DNA of 64,000 nucleotides, taken from Geosiphon pyriformis (lineage: Eukaryota > Glomeromycota > Glomeromycetes > Archaeosporales > Geosiphonaceae). Made by a program: the position numbers and the translations under genes. The notes beneath the pieces are model-generated. The model had not been told where the DNA came from and made no database searches. It saw only the letters and a list, made by a program, of their open reading frames with translations. Shown piece by piece: positions 12,830 through 24,444 of the stretch (position 1 is the first letter of the stretch; each line of letters begins with the position of its first letter). Where the stretch lies: contig JAAOMT010000319.1 of assembly GCA_016748015.1 (NCBI GenBank), positions 19,778-83,777 on the forward strand. Reading direction: 5' to 3'.

Positions 12830-14571
12830 TTCAAAACCTTTACATACCCGCTAATATTGCATGCTACCGCAAAAGTTACATGTAAACCTAAATATTCGTT
12901 TTTCTTTAAAAAAAAAAAACCCCCCACCCCAATTGTAAAATTAGTGAAAAATTGTAAGGTTACTTGCATTATTATTTTCTTGTTTTATTTGAGTTAAAAT
13001 TTCGATAAAATTCTTACTTTAATCGTCGCCATAAAAATAAATGCGATTCCTGCTATCTGTAAAGTAAAAGTTGTATTTGTTTTAGTGAATTTTAAACTTG
13101 ATAAGAATTGTAGAGTTTTTATGAAACACATATATTCTTGATTGATTGATTGATTGATTGATTGATTAATTACCAGCTGATACCCGTACATTAAGCAATA
13201 ACTAAGAATTCTTCGATTCACAATTTGTTGAACTTTATTAAATCGCACTTGGTCATAACTTTCTGTCCCTTTGGTTGATTCCCCATTCTGTATAGAAAGC
13301 TGAGCTTTTCGAACCATGTTTAAACTTTTTAAGGTTCTTTGATAGCAAAAAAAGATCCAAGACATTGCTGTAAGATGGATTGAGAGTGTAAGCCAGGTCA
13401 TTAGGTGTGAAGGATTTTTTGCGGTTGTATAGCACCTATTAAATAATTTTTTTCAAGTTTAAAAATTAGTCCAAGGCTTAATAATTTCTATTTAACTGAT
13501 TTGGGGAACAATCAAACGAAAAATAAAATAAAATAAAATAAAATAAAATAAATAAATAAAGAGAAAGAAATAATATTTTTACCAGTATGCACCTTCCCCC
13601 GATTGACTTTTATAAAATAAGCCACAGAATACACAAAATGTAGGTAGTATAACCTGTGGGAGAATTAATTTCCACTCATATTTTCCCAAATAAATTTTTT
13701 TCATTCGACATACTATAAATAATTCATTTCACATCATAAAAAAATTTTATGTGAGAAAAATGAGTTTTTGCTTTAAAGGATAAAAGTTTATTTTAATTAT
13801 TGTGATTAAAAATAAACTTTGAAATTACCTTTTAAATATATTATCGTAGCAACTGAAACTGATAAAGCCAGGTCCATAACGAAAGATGAATAAAATAAAT
13901 TAATCAAAATTTTACAAGACATTTGTGGCCATAGACGAAGATGTATCAATGGGTAACCCTAAAGAAAACCAAAAAAAAAAGTTTTATTTAATTAATTCTT
14001 GCAGTCCATGTAAACTTGTTTAATTTTTTTTTATAAATTTGTTAATTATATCTTACCATATTAATTAAAGATTGGGTATGTAAGAAAAGACCTGTAAAAA
14101 AATTTGAAAATTATAAATTTAAAAACCTCAAATCAATACATTCTACAAAAAATTTTAAACAAAAAACTCACTACGTAGCCCCAAATATATAGGTACAGTC
14201 AATGACATTTGTAATGGAGCTTTGTTATTAAGCTTCCACAACCTATAAACGTGAATGAAAACAAAAAAACATCCGACGATCGATATCGATGCCATGGTCA
14301 TCCCGGCTATTGAGACAATTCGTTGTTTCAAAGGGAATTTAGGGTCAAAATCTTGGAATGTTGTAGTGATGTTGATTTCTTTTTGTGGCGTAACTTGTCG
14401 CTGAACTTCATTTTTTATTGATTGATCGGTAATAGTCGATAATATTGATGATGAACTTAATACCTCTGTCTGTGGAAAACTTTGAAATTCTGGGCAGAGA
14501 TTCAATAAGCATAATATCAGGATAAGGAAGTACAAAACATTGGATTTGGGACGTATTATTCTTGATGACAT
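12582..14571 (-). CDS. seven-transmembrane receptor-like protein (8 exons)
   Basis: Exons, in order: 14172-14571, 14057-14091, 13829-13958, 13583-13712, 13174-13435, 13018-13056, 12848-12903, 12582-12723. All junctions follow GT-AG and phases agree, giving 397 residues. ATG at 14571 starts an N-terminal signal sequence (FLILILCLLNLC), a roughly 60-residue Ser/Thr-rich ectodomain with an N-glycosylation site (NIT), then seven hydrophobic segments: IVSIAGMTMASISIVGCFFV, VPIYLGLRSLF, the MDLALSVSVATII region, LPQVILPTFCVFCGLFY, LTLSIHLTAMSWIFF, a helix split over two exons, and HVTFAVACNISG followed by FTNSIQFFLNEG. A basic third loop and polar tail follow. The topology fits a fungal G-protein-coupled receptor; ligand and class unknown. 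Most introns carry simple repeats. Confidence 0.75.
12790..12830. repeat. (AAT)n microsatellite in receptor intron 7
   Basis: A run of ATA/AAT units inside the last intron of the receptor gene. Both poly-Asn and poly-Leu open frames across it are by-products. Confidence 0.85.
13139..13168. repeat. (ATTG)n repeat at a splice donor
   Basis: Seven ATTG/GATT units just inside intron 5 of the minus-strand receptor gene, a few bases from the GTAATT donor (13173). Length change here could affect splicing (inference). Confidence 0.8.
13517..13560. repeat. (AAAAT)n pentanucleotide repeat
   Basis: About seven AAAAT units followed by AAATA units in intron 4 of the receptor gene. Confidence 0.8.
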
Positions 14572-14897
14572 TTTCAACGAGGATTACGAACTTTTGCAGA
14601 TAAAAAAAATAAACAATACTTTTTAAATTTTAACTTTTTAACGTTTATTTCAAGAGGAGGCATGTTTATATATATATATATATATATGTTCGATTTCACT
14701 CGTCTTTGAGTAAAAAGATATCTTTTCTCGATCGGAAGTTTTTTTTAAATTTTCTTAATGTGGTTAGAGATAAGTGAATTCGTGTTTAATTAGAGGTTTT
14801 CGGAAATTTCTAAATGTAGATTAGATAATTGATCAATGTTCATTGGATCCCCAGTTATTAAAATTGGTTAAACAAATTTTAGTGTACAAAGGATTTT

Positions 14898-14932
<35 letters not shown>

Positions 14933-15823
14933 ATTTTAGTTAGATAATTCAAAGTGTATTTTTTGGATATTAAAAATTTTTCTAAAAGTATCTTTTGGAT
15001 TAAATTTAATGCGAATAATAATAACCAAATGTGGTATTTGATGTTATGAAAGGACATTTGTCAAGTTACTGAAGGAGAATTAAGAAATTTCTGAACTCTC
15101 ATCGTGTGATTAATAGAGTAGGGAGGTTGAAAATTATGTCTTTGATAAAAATAAAATTTTAAATTCGACATAAAAGTAATCGTATCGTCGAAATAAATAA
15201 CATCATTTAAATAAATGACATCATTCAAATAAATGATATCATTTGATAATAATAATAATTAAATTTAAAAGATAGACTCTAATAAATTTTGTTATTAATT
15301 TATTAAGTCAGCTATTTATAATAGTATTAAAAAACAAATCATTCTAAACAAATAGAAATACTTTAAACATTTAAAAGTAAATGAATTCTAAAGATAATTG
15401 AAAACAACATTCAAAATATTCTCGACATATATATATATATATATATAAAAGAAAATATAAATATGAATAAAATTTAGTTCTCTTTTGGTTGTTTTCTATT
15501 AAGATAAAAAAACTTTCAAAATGTCAATTTTTGCTGTTGTTCAAAAAAGAAAATAATTTGAAATTAACTCTAAAAGACTATCATCTTACTTTCATAACCT
15601 ATTTCGAAAAAGAGAGTTCAGATACTTTATTTCATTTAAAGAATAATCTATTACTAGAAATCTAATTGTGAGGACAATTGATACAATTATGGTCAAACGG
15701 AATGGTCAGATACGTTTTAGCTGTCGTACCACGATCAACCCCGAGAATAGTGTTTTTTCACTGCGCGTTTACATAAATTTAAATAATGATTACGTAAAGA
15801 CAAATAGCGTAAAAGTACATGTA
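14572..15823. other. intergenic stretch with microsatellites
   Basis: Holds the upstream region of the minus-strand receptor, a (TA)n run at 14666-14688, an (ATC)n run at 14897-14932 and another (AT)n run near 15426-15445. The 68-codon open frame near 15668-15874 has no recognisable features and runs into a transposon end, so I do not call it a gene. Confidence 0.6.
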
Positions 15824-16724
15824 CAGTACCTTCAAAAAGTAAAGCTCGATTCAAATTTGAACACAAAATTCTGATACTTTTTACTCTTTTTACGATTTAT
15901 ACACCAAATAAAAAATTTTACATATCTAATTAATACTTTGTCGGCCCTCCTTGTGACTCTAATACTACTTCAATACTCCTTGGCATTGAGTTAATAACTT
16001 TTTCGAGAACAGAGATATCAAATTTCTCCCATTCCTCCTTTAACGCAATTTTAAGTTCGACCACAGAATTTGAAAAGACTTTATGTTTTTGAATATTTTT
16101 CTTAAATAGCTTCCAATTTTTCTCAATTACATTTAGGTCTGGCGAATTTACCGCACAGTTGATAATCATAATTTTATGGATTTTCGTCCACTTTTGAAAC
16201 TAGTTACTAAGCAATTACCATTAAACTTTTTTCAAAACCTGATTGCTTCCCAATTTTCACACACTCGTCTTACAAGAGAATATAATTCATGCTCAACCAT
16301 AAGCGCTCCTATCCCCCATCTCCCCTATATCACCTAACACGAGCATAAATAAGCATGTGTTTCCGGGATATAAGGTTTTTTTGTTGCGACGCGTGAATGA
16401 AGTCTGGCATTATAGAGTACATTTGGGTATAGTTGACAAACTACATTTAGACCTAAATTGTTGTCAATTTCATGGAGTGTGGCATGTCATTTTTCTTTTT
16501 GGCTTTAAACACTAGTAAATCTTTTTCGTCGTTGCTGAGAATTTGTGATCTTCTAGAACGTATAAACTTTACACTTTTTTCTGTTCTCTGGTACTTGTCA
16601 ATAAAGTGCCACATTCTTGTGGAAGCATTTTTGGGGAATTTATTTTTTCCATGTACCTCAGAATCTTTCCTTTATTTATTAAGTGGTTACACTGCAAATC
16701 GAGTGTTACTTTTTAGGGGTATTG
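15824..16724 (-). mobile_element. shortened Tc1/mariner element with TA flanks
   Basis: Left end CAGTACCTTCAAAAAGTAAA at 15824; right end at 16724 is its imperfect inverse (ACTTTTTAGGGGTATTG). Both are flanked by TA. The element is about 0.9 kb, shorter than a full Tc1. Minus-strand coding remnants run from an HTH region near 16700-16500 (IDKYQRTEKSVKFIRSRRSQ) to the transposase C-terminus at 15930-16169, where SPDLNVIEKNW keeps the catalytic Glu. The catalytic middle, with the two Asp motifs, is not recognisable, so the copy is internally deleted and dead. Confidence 0.75.
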
Positions 16725-17149
16725 TATATCGTTATTAGCAAAATCAATGGCTCACAAAATTGATTAAAATTTAGGTGTCACTTTAATGATGATGATGAAT
16801 CGAATTCAAAATTACAATAATGATGTCACATTTCGTAATTAAAGAAATTATCAATCATTAAAAAATTAACAACCGAGAAAATCAACAATAAGTCCTCGCG
16901 TTTCTTATCCAACCTTTATTGCACATTTCCGATTGTCTTTATATAAATAATTCAAGAGAAGAATTTTTTGTATATTGAACCCGGAATAGAGTCCTCAGGA
17001 AAGAATCAACAAATCTTTTTGTCATAAAAAAATTTTTTTATCTACGTCAAATAAGCATAAAAAATGAAATTGGTAGTTTAACAGATCTGACTTTTAACTA
17101 AATTTGATGAACGAAAATTTTTTCGTCTGATTTCTACTAAAGAATGTTC

Positions 17150-17560
17150 AAAATTAAAATCGACGATAACATTAATCTTGGTGTTGAAACTGTTCGTAGA
17201 GCACTCTAACGAAATGCTTTACAAGCAATTAAAAAACCTTAAAAACGAAACAAATTTCCGAATTCTCTGGTCTGACGGACACAAGTACTGTTGGGAAAAG
17301 CCAATAGAACCAATCATGTACAATCAACAATAAAATTTGATGGGGGTGGTGGCATTATGGTGTACCAATCTCTGTCACATTGAAGGAAAATCGAATGGAG
17401 AAGAGTGTAGAAAAATACTTACAGATGATTGATTGGAATCTGACACTTGCCAAGAAGTGGTTTGGGGATGATAAAAATTGAGATTCTTGATTAGTCCCCA
17501 TTGAACACTTCTTGGAATCTATCTGTACAAGTTCATAGCACGAGGGAAAAAATTCAACAC
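17150..17560 (+). pseudogene. decayed Tc1-type transposase
   Basis: Plus-strand remnants in order: an HTH-like piece GVETVRRAL near 17180-17210, then FRILWSDGHKYCWEK with the first catalytic Asp near 17255-17300, a Gly-rich GGGGIMVY motif near 17340-17360, and AKKWFGDDKN with IEHFLE near 17450-17520, reached through frame changes. This is the motif order of Tc1 transposases. Stops and shifts are frequent, and no terminal repeats were found. Older than the mariner copies nearby. Confidence 0.65.
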
Positions 17561-17635
17561 ATTTAAAATAATATTGAGATTGAAACTTCTCAATAGAATA
17601 ACGAATGTTATCTTAAATCATTTAATGGTTCTAAT

Positions 17636-18293
17636 CAGTGATGTTCGCTGGAACGTCCAGTGGGAGTTATTGGAATTGGAATGTCACTGGACCCTTCCAA
17701 TTAGGATTTTTTATTCACTGGATGGAAAGGTCCAGTGACGTCCAGTGATGTCCAGTGGCTTGGCAAAGTTTTTTCTCTATTAAAATGTACCCATCGATGA
17801 GGTTGTCGATGAGTCTACCGATGAACCTACTAACGAACTAAATGAATATAGGATGGATAATGAACAAAACGAATTGCAAGATATCGAACCATCAAGTATA
17901 ATAACGCCCGATGATTGGGAAAATCAATTACGTGACTGGGAACAGATGTTAATAGATGAAAAGGCAGAACGTGATAATAATGGCAATATGGAAGGTGATT
18001 TGTTAAGTAATTACAAACACCCAGCAATAGATAACAGAGCAAAATGGGAAGTGAGTAGTATATTTGGTTTATTGTTTCAAAAACCAAATTTTAAAAATAA
18101 TAACAATTAATTTTCACTATTAATGTATACATTTTTATTGGTTACATTATTTACTATGCCTACATTTTGATTGGTTAACATTATATTGGTTCCAGTGGAA
18201 TAATCGTTCCAGTGAGAGTTTCCACTGGAATTACTGGAACTCTTAAAAAATCTGGCCGTCCAGTGGAATTCCAGAAGTCCAGTGCCAACACTG
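17636..18293 (+). mobile_element. non-autonomous hAT element with 8-bp target duplication
   Basis: A 658-bp element flanked on both sides by GTTCTAAT (17628-17635 and 18294-18301), a perfect 8-bp duplication as hAT transposons make. Left terminus CAGTGATGTTCGCTGGAACG; the right terminus read inward is CAGTGTTGGCACTGGAC. Both subterminal zones are packed with the hexamer CCAGTG and its complement CACTGG (roughly ten copies), likely transposase binding sites. The inside contains an 85-codon open frame (17853-18110) whose end HPAIDNRAKWEVSSIF resembles the C-terminal part of fungal hAT transposases, so this looks like an internal-deletion derivative. The clean target duplication suggests recent movement. 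Confidence 0.8.
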
Positions 18294-18301
18294 GTTCTAA
18301 T

Positions 18302-18937
18302 GGTTACAAAAGAAGAATTTAATCACAGACCTGAAAGCTTGATTGATGTACAAAAATTGATCTTGAAAGAAAGATTCAATTTATTTTTTTATCTCCAATC
18401 ACCGACATGATATCTAAATTTTTAATGGACGTTACGATGATTTTGCGATGAATTTAGTTTAAAAAGAGCCACAGTATATGCGCCTTAAAATTCTATCAGG
18501 TGTTGAATTTTTCAAGCAAAAAACATAGTACATTTACATTTATTCAGATGGTGCAAAACTGGCACTGGATTTATGTGTCAACCGCGGAATCATGACTTTC
18601 ATCTTTTAATCCATAAATTTTAAAATGAATTAAAATTCATATTTCTTCATTTTTCTGCTCATTTAAAATACCGAATATCTATAAGTTTTTTTGAGAAAAT
18701 TATTGCAATTACTTTCACAAGTCATGCTCAAAACTTGAGTATTCATACTCAATAATTTCACCTGACAAGATACCAAAAAAAATTTTGAAATTTTAAAACT
18801 TATTTTTTCAAAATTTATTTCAAATTAGATAAACGCCACATTCCACTTTTACAATTATAGCAATAAAAGTAAAAACGTCACTTGGGTAAATTTAGCTAGA
18901 CCACTTTGTAGGCTCTTTAAGAAAATAATAGTTAAAG
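18302..18937. other. intergenic stretch
   Basis: No supported gene. The sequence between the hAT element and the repeated block upstream of the phosphoesterase gene is A+T-rich with only short open frames. Confidence 0.5.
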
Positions 18938-19072
18938 GCAGGGGTTATCCCAATTTGGTCGTTGCCTACAGACTAATGTTGTCGTAATTCATTTACTTAA
19001 ATAAAGATCAAAAGCAGGGTTATCTCAATTTGGTCGTAGCACATTTGTCGACATTCGTTTGCTTATAAAAAA
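18938..19072 (+). repeat. direct repeat upstream of phosphoesterase gene
   Basis: Two diverged copies, 76 bp apart, of a block beginning GCAGGGTTATC and continuing CAATTTGGTCGT (18938 and 19014). The second copy ends in the TATA-like sequence of the promoter. The position, directly before a secreted-enzyme gene, suggests a duplicated regulatory module. Confidence 0.7.
19064..19070 (+). promoter_or_regulatory. TATA-like box of phosphoesterase gene
   Basis: TATAAAA about 70 bp before the ATG at 19138, within the second direct-repeat copy. Placement fits a fungal core promoter. Confidence 0.5.
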
Positions 19073-19137
19073 GAGAGGAATTGAAACTCATTTTTTCTCA
19101 CTTGGTTTTCCTGAATATCGCTAAAAAATTTTTTTTA

Positions 19138-21152
19138 ATGAAGTCCTTTCCAACAAAAATTTTGCTTTTAACCATTTTCGCAATTGCTATTACCAATTCA
19201 CTCCCAAATTTACCACCGTCATCTACCGGATTCGACTCCCGAATTAAAAATGTTGTCTTACTCGTAATGGAAAACCGTTCATTTTCAAAGATAGCCGGTT
19301 ATTTTCGTTATTCATCAGAAATTAAAGGGTTGACCGGTAGAGAATATAATTTGGTCGACCCTTCAGATCAGAAAAGTAAAAAAATCTACGCAACTCAAGA
19401 TGCTGTCTATATCGATTCAGATGATCCGGGTCATTCGGTGAACGACACTTTTGAACAAATTTCTGGATACCCGGGGGATCCAAGAACTAAATTTCGTGAT
19501 ATCCCTCCAATGTCTGGTTTCGTTCAAAATTTGATTAGAAATTATAAAATTGATGTGAAAGATGAAAAGAGATTAAAACATGTGATGAATGCCTTCAATC
19601 CAGATGATGTACCAGTTATTCATACTTTAGCGAAAAATTTTGCATTGTTTGATCGATGGTTTGCTAGTATTCCTGGAAGTACTGTTCCAAATCGATTATT
19701 TATTCATTCAGCTACTTCGAATGGCGTAATTGAAACCTCCTATGACGCTGCTTTTAATGGCTTTGATCAGAGAAGTTTATATGATTCTTTCAATGAGGTA
19801 AATATAAATTCTAATTTAATTAAAATTCAATATCACACATTGTGATTTATACAATTATCATCACTTTACGTCAGGCGAACATCACTTGGAAGAATTATTT
19901 CAGCTTCTTCCCAAGTTTGACGGAATTAAGAAGCTTACGTAAGGATATTACGAAATTCAAAAAACTTCAATCGTTTCTTAACGATGCTAAAAACGGAAAA
20001 TTACCACAATTTAGTTTCATTGATGCGTAAAGTTTTTTAAAATTTTTAAATCTTGCTTCGCTTTCTTTTTTGATTAAAATTCTCAACATGTTATTATATT
20101 TTTCTCTTTGATGGATACATCTTAGGGCTTCTGATTCCAGACCATGCTATAATGGTACAGTTAATGATGAGCACCCTCCTTATAGTGTTGCCGATGGTGA
20201 ACTTTTTATAAAACAAATTTATGAAGGTTAGAATTGATCACCATCAAAGTTTTCAAAAAATCGTGACTAAATTAAAATCTTACTCGTATAAACCGAACTT
20301 TTATTCCAGCCTTACACGCTTCACCTCAATGGAATCAGTCTTTATTCATCTTGACTTTTGACGAACATGGTAAGCTATTGGCTCCGAATAGCTTTTCTTC
20401 TTCATATAAACTACCGAATGTCACAGTAGAGCTTAAGAAATTGAATCCTAATTTAACTTTCCTAACTACTAATCTCAATTTTCTTTCGCTTCGAATCAAA
20501 AGGTGGCTTTTACGACCCCGTTCCACCGCCTGAGAATGTACCAGCACCAGATAATAAAACTGCTCCATATTTCAATTTTGATCGTTTGGGTGTTCGTGTT
20601 CCTACAATTTTGATTTCCCCTTGGATCGCTAAAGGGAAAGGTAAGGAAATTTTTTCCAAAATGGAGTTTTTAAAAAAGCGCTCAACTAGTCTTTGTTGGC
20701 AAAAATTTTTGAATCAAAAACTTTTTATACAAATAAATTGTTTATTCAAAATATTTCAGTTGTTCATGATCCAATCTTACAACCGGGAAGTTATTATGAA
20801 CATTCTTCGATTGCAGCTACGATGAAACGTGTTTTCAATTTGCCGAACTTTTTAACTAAACGGTAGGTCTATTGTTTGCATTATTACTTCAAACATTCAT
20901 TCAATTCCGAGACTCATGCCAATTATGATTGAACAAATATGTGTCAGCGATGCATGGGCAGGAACATTCGAACACATATGGTCCAAATTACCATCTCCAC
21001 GTACAGATACTCCAGTTATTCTTCCATCACCACCAGAAAATTCTCCAGCTTCCTCATCTCGTAAACGCCGTCGTTCAGAAGATGAATTCTCGCCTGAAGC
21101 CTGTGCTGAAATTTCAAAGTTTCTGGCTGCTGTTGAAGCCACCGGACCATAA
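19138..21152 (+). CDS. secreted phosphoesterase / phospholipase C-like protein (7 exons)
   Basis: Exons 19138-19797, 19875-20026, 20126-20226, 20310-20369, 20503-20640, 20760-20862 and 20948-21152 join in phase to 472 residues. MKSFPTKILLLTIFAIAIT is a signal peptide, so the protein probably enters the secretory route. Phosphoesterase-family motifs appear in order: VLLVMENRSF near the start, DDPGHS, FDRWFASIPGST with PNR, DEHPPYS, the metal-ligand motif LTFDEHGGFYD (present only after splicing exons 4 and 5), VPTILISPW, YYEHSS and RDAWAGTF. These match the acid phosphatase / non-haemolytic phospholipase C family, which cleaves phosphate esters such as phospholipid head groups. A basic-acidic tail (SRKRRRSEDE) ends the protein. 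All catalytic motifs look intact. The ATG at 19138 is the first in frame; upstream there is only TTG. Confidence 0.85.
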
Positions 21153-22259
21153 TAAATTTAATTTAGAAAAAAGTTTTCAAGTGTTTTAAAGAATGAATAT
21201 CTTTGTGTTTATATATAAATTGACGACAATGATTTATACTCACTCGAATAAAATGACTTATCAGGCTAGAATCTGCAATTAATAAAAAAAATAAGAATTT
21301 AGCAATCTCTTCAACAAATTTTGACCGTTTTCAATTCTTTTATGCAAAAACAAAGCCCCACTTTCTTTTGTCATTCCCTGCTCAGATGGATGAATAGTAA
21401 TTCTGTTAAACATCAATCAACTCGTATGTGATGTTGATTTAAAATAAATTCAACTTTTAATCGGTGAATTGCTGTTTCTACTTTTCATTTTCAAAGTCCT
21501 CGTTCCGACTTATTCACAACAAAAATACTGTGGATAGTTTTACAATTGATATGAGCTTGGATCTTTTCAAAATTATAATGAGAAAATAAGCAGAGATAGG
21601 AATTTCCTTCTGAAAAAATGAATTTAATAAAAATTAACCATTTCGTCAGCCTTTTTACTAATATTCTTAAGGCCACCATATAATTTGGGAAACTTTTTAA
21701 TGCCTGTCTTTAGTAACTCCTGTCAATGAATTATTTCCTTATTAGATTTCCAACAAAAATACATTGTACGTCGTGGCTGAATTCAAAGCTATCATAATAA
21801 TGTTGTTTCCCATATTTAGACCTTTCACGAACTAAATGAAACCTGTTTTATGCAAGATTAATTCTTGGAAATAAGTTAGATATAATGTTCATAGAAACAA
21901 TAAAAAGAGAGAATAATAATTATTATTATTTTAATTTGCAATATGTATCAGTTCTTTGTATAATATATTTTTTAAAAAACTTATTGATTATTGGATTAAA
22001 TTTGAAATATAAAGTATGTTGAAATTAAAGAAAATATTTTAAGATTGTCATTTTAGTTTTCTAAATATTATAGATAGTAAAAAACCGTGTAACTATAAAT
22101 ACAGTATATCTAAATTTTCCCTTCAGTGAGATAGATTAAGTCTTTTGAATTAGGAATTCATAAAGTTAAGTATAAATTTAAAATATTAATTAAACTAAAT
22201 AAATCAATCTTTGAAATCTAACACTATAGAATAAATAATGTGACTTATTGAAAAATTTA
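21153..22259. other. intergenic stretch
   Basis: A+T-rich sequence without a supported gene. Open frames are short and overlap on opposite strands without motifs. Confidence 0.55.
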
Positions 22260-23022
22260 ACCATTTAAGCAGTTAAAAGTCTGCTTGTATAAACTGCTCC
22301 TGAATAAATATTTATCAGGAATTTGGCTAAGAATTTTATCACATTATTGTGTTTTATAGTTTTTTCAAAGAGTCAAATACTATTTCGAAGATTTCGTTAC
22401 CTCATTTTTTCTTCAAAATTTCCTCTACAAATTTATCCGATTTCTTAAACTGTAACTTCTCAGAACTCTCATTTATAAACTCATCCTCATACGATCAATA
22501 AAATCCCAACAATCTATTGTAAACCTCCAATTCAGTAGGACGATCCTCAGGAATAGCGTTTCAATGAGCTCAGTGGTAGAAGGTGAAAGGTGATCTAGTG
22601 CCATTTAAAATGTTCAATTATAAGAATGGCATCATGAGAACAATCATGAAAGTGAGACATTCCAGTTGCCAACTCCCATAATAGTATCCCTAAACTATAA
22701 ATATCGCCAGCCGTTGTAAACTTTTCTTCTCTTAAAACTACTGGTGGTACATATGGAACCACTCCAAATACTCCTTTTTTGGTGTTTGCCTTGTTTGCAA
22801 GTTGACTTAATCCAATGTCGAAAATTGTTGTGGTATCTTTATTAAGTTGTAGAACATTGCCCGAGTGTAGGTCACGATGAACGATATCAGCAGAATGAAT
22901 TGTATCAAGTTCAGAAGCGATATTTTTTGTTATAAATAATTTAGCATGTAACGAAGAGAGTGATAAATTTTTATGCAATCATGAGCTTTTGAACTAATTC
23001 TTTTTTTTTTAAGGTTTTCCAT
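22260..23022 (-). pseudogene. deleted TKL-type kinase
   Basis: Starts with ATG at 23022 (MENLKKKRISSKAHDC), the N-terminus typical of this family, then jumps to the C-lobe: the ATP-binding lobe and zinc-ribbon body are missing by deletion. The C-lobe (22595-22978) keeps IVHRDLHSGN, a DIG in place of DFG, and DIYSLGILLWELATG. Frame is lost again near 22600. The C-terminal tail GAVYTSRLLTA is followed by TAA (22265-22267) where intact relatives have a Gln codon. Catalytic Asp remains but no kinase could be made without the N-lobe Lys. Confidence 0.85.
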
Positions 23023-24412
23023 AATATAGATAAAATTGAAAAATATGATATAATGAGGATATCAATAAAATAATACTCTCTCTAAAAATTAAAAAAGTAT
23101 TATTTTCAAGTCAGAATTCGTATCTCCATGTGAACTACAAAACTCAACTAACACTATTAGCTATAGCATTAAACCAATCAAATTTCTTAATTATAGAGGT
23201 TATTTGCATAATTTAAAAGTATGAATACCTGCAGTACACGAAAAAAAAACATGTAAGATACACAAAGGTCCAAGTATTTAGTGCCAAATAATTTACTGGC
23301 TGAAACCATTGTTAATAAACTCAATTCAGCTTAAAAATTGAATATTATTGATTAAAATTAGTGTTGGAATAAGAATTTCCAAAAAAATCTTATTCATGGC
23401 AGATTATATCTTGAAAAAAAAAAAGTATTCCTAGTCAATAATAAACGATCTCATTTACAAAAAGATTAAAAGATAAGTAATATAGTTCCTAGTTAATAAA
23501 CTTTGTTTTTAAAAGAGAAGTTATTAGTAATAAAATAGATTTTGTTTTTCTAATTCGAATCATATAATTAGTAATTTTGACTTGAAATTTATTCAATCTT
23601 TATACAACTTTTTAACAATAGGTTTAAATAAAATAAAAAGCAATATTACCACATTTATAATACTTTTAACTTGAAGTTTTTTTTCTACATATTTGATCTT
23701 TATGCATAAATGCTTCATTATTTTCATTTTAACAAACTAAAGAATTACAAATCAAAAAATATGTAATACTTGAAACTTAAACTAAAAATAATTTTATTTA
23801 ATAAAATAAATTTAATTTAAATTTAAAATAAACAAAGATAATTGTTTAAACCAAAAAAAAATTAATTCTTGAATTAAAAATTTATTTGTTTAAGAATAAA
23901 AATAAATAAAAATCTTTTGAAGTGCATAATTGTAATTTTATCACACACAAATAAATTAAATTTTAAAAGTACACAAAGTATTGAAATAATAAGAAAAAAG
24001 TTGAATAAATAAAAAATTAAACAAATAGATTTGAAAATTATTTTATAATACGAGTTCATGTAATTATTTTGTTAATATTGATAAGAAAAAAAACTTTTTT
24101 TATTAAAAATATTATTAATTTTTTTTTAATAAAACCAAATAAAAATTTTACTTAACTAATACAATATTATTTTTAAAGTATTTAAAAATTAAAATATTAT
24201 AAAAGTTATTATTTTAAATTATTCATAAAAAAATTGTTTAATTCAAAAAACTTTTAATATTAAATTACTGTTCGTGTTAAAGTAAATTTGTTTATTTATA
24301 AAATTATTTTTATTTTAAATTGCACAAAATGCATGTATTAATTTAATCAATGAAACTAATCGATATTTTATTAAAAAAAATCTTAATTAATAAAATAGTT
24401 TTAAAGTTTATC

Positions 24413-24444
<32 letters not shown>

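Noticed and set aside
12691-12997. Poly-Asn and poly-Leu open frames on opposite strands
   Set aside because: Both arise from the (AAT)n repeat in the receptor's last intron; only the 56-nt exon 12848-12903 inside is coding, on the minus strand.
15668-15874. 68-codon plus-strand open frame
   Set aside because: No motif, runs into the terminus of a mariner element, and has no intron or paralogue support.
20335-21142. Minus-strand open frames across the phosphoesterase gene
   Set aside because: Shadows of exons 4-7 of the plus-strand gene, which has all its family motifs.
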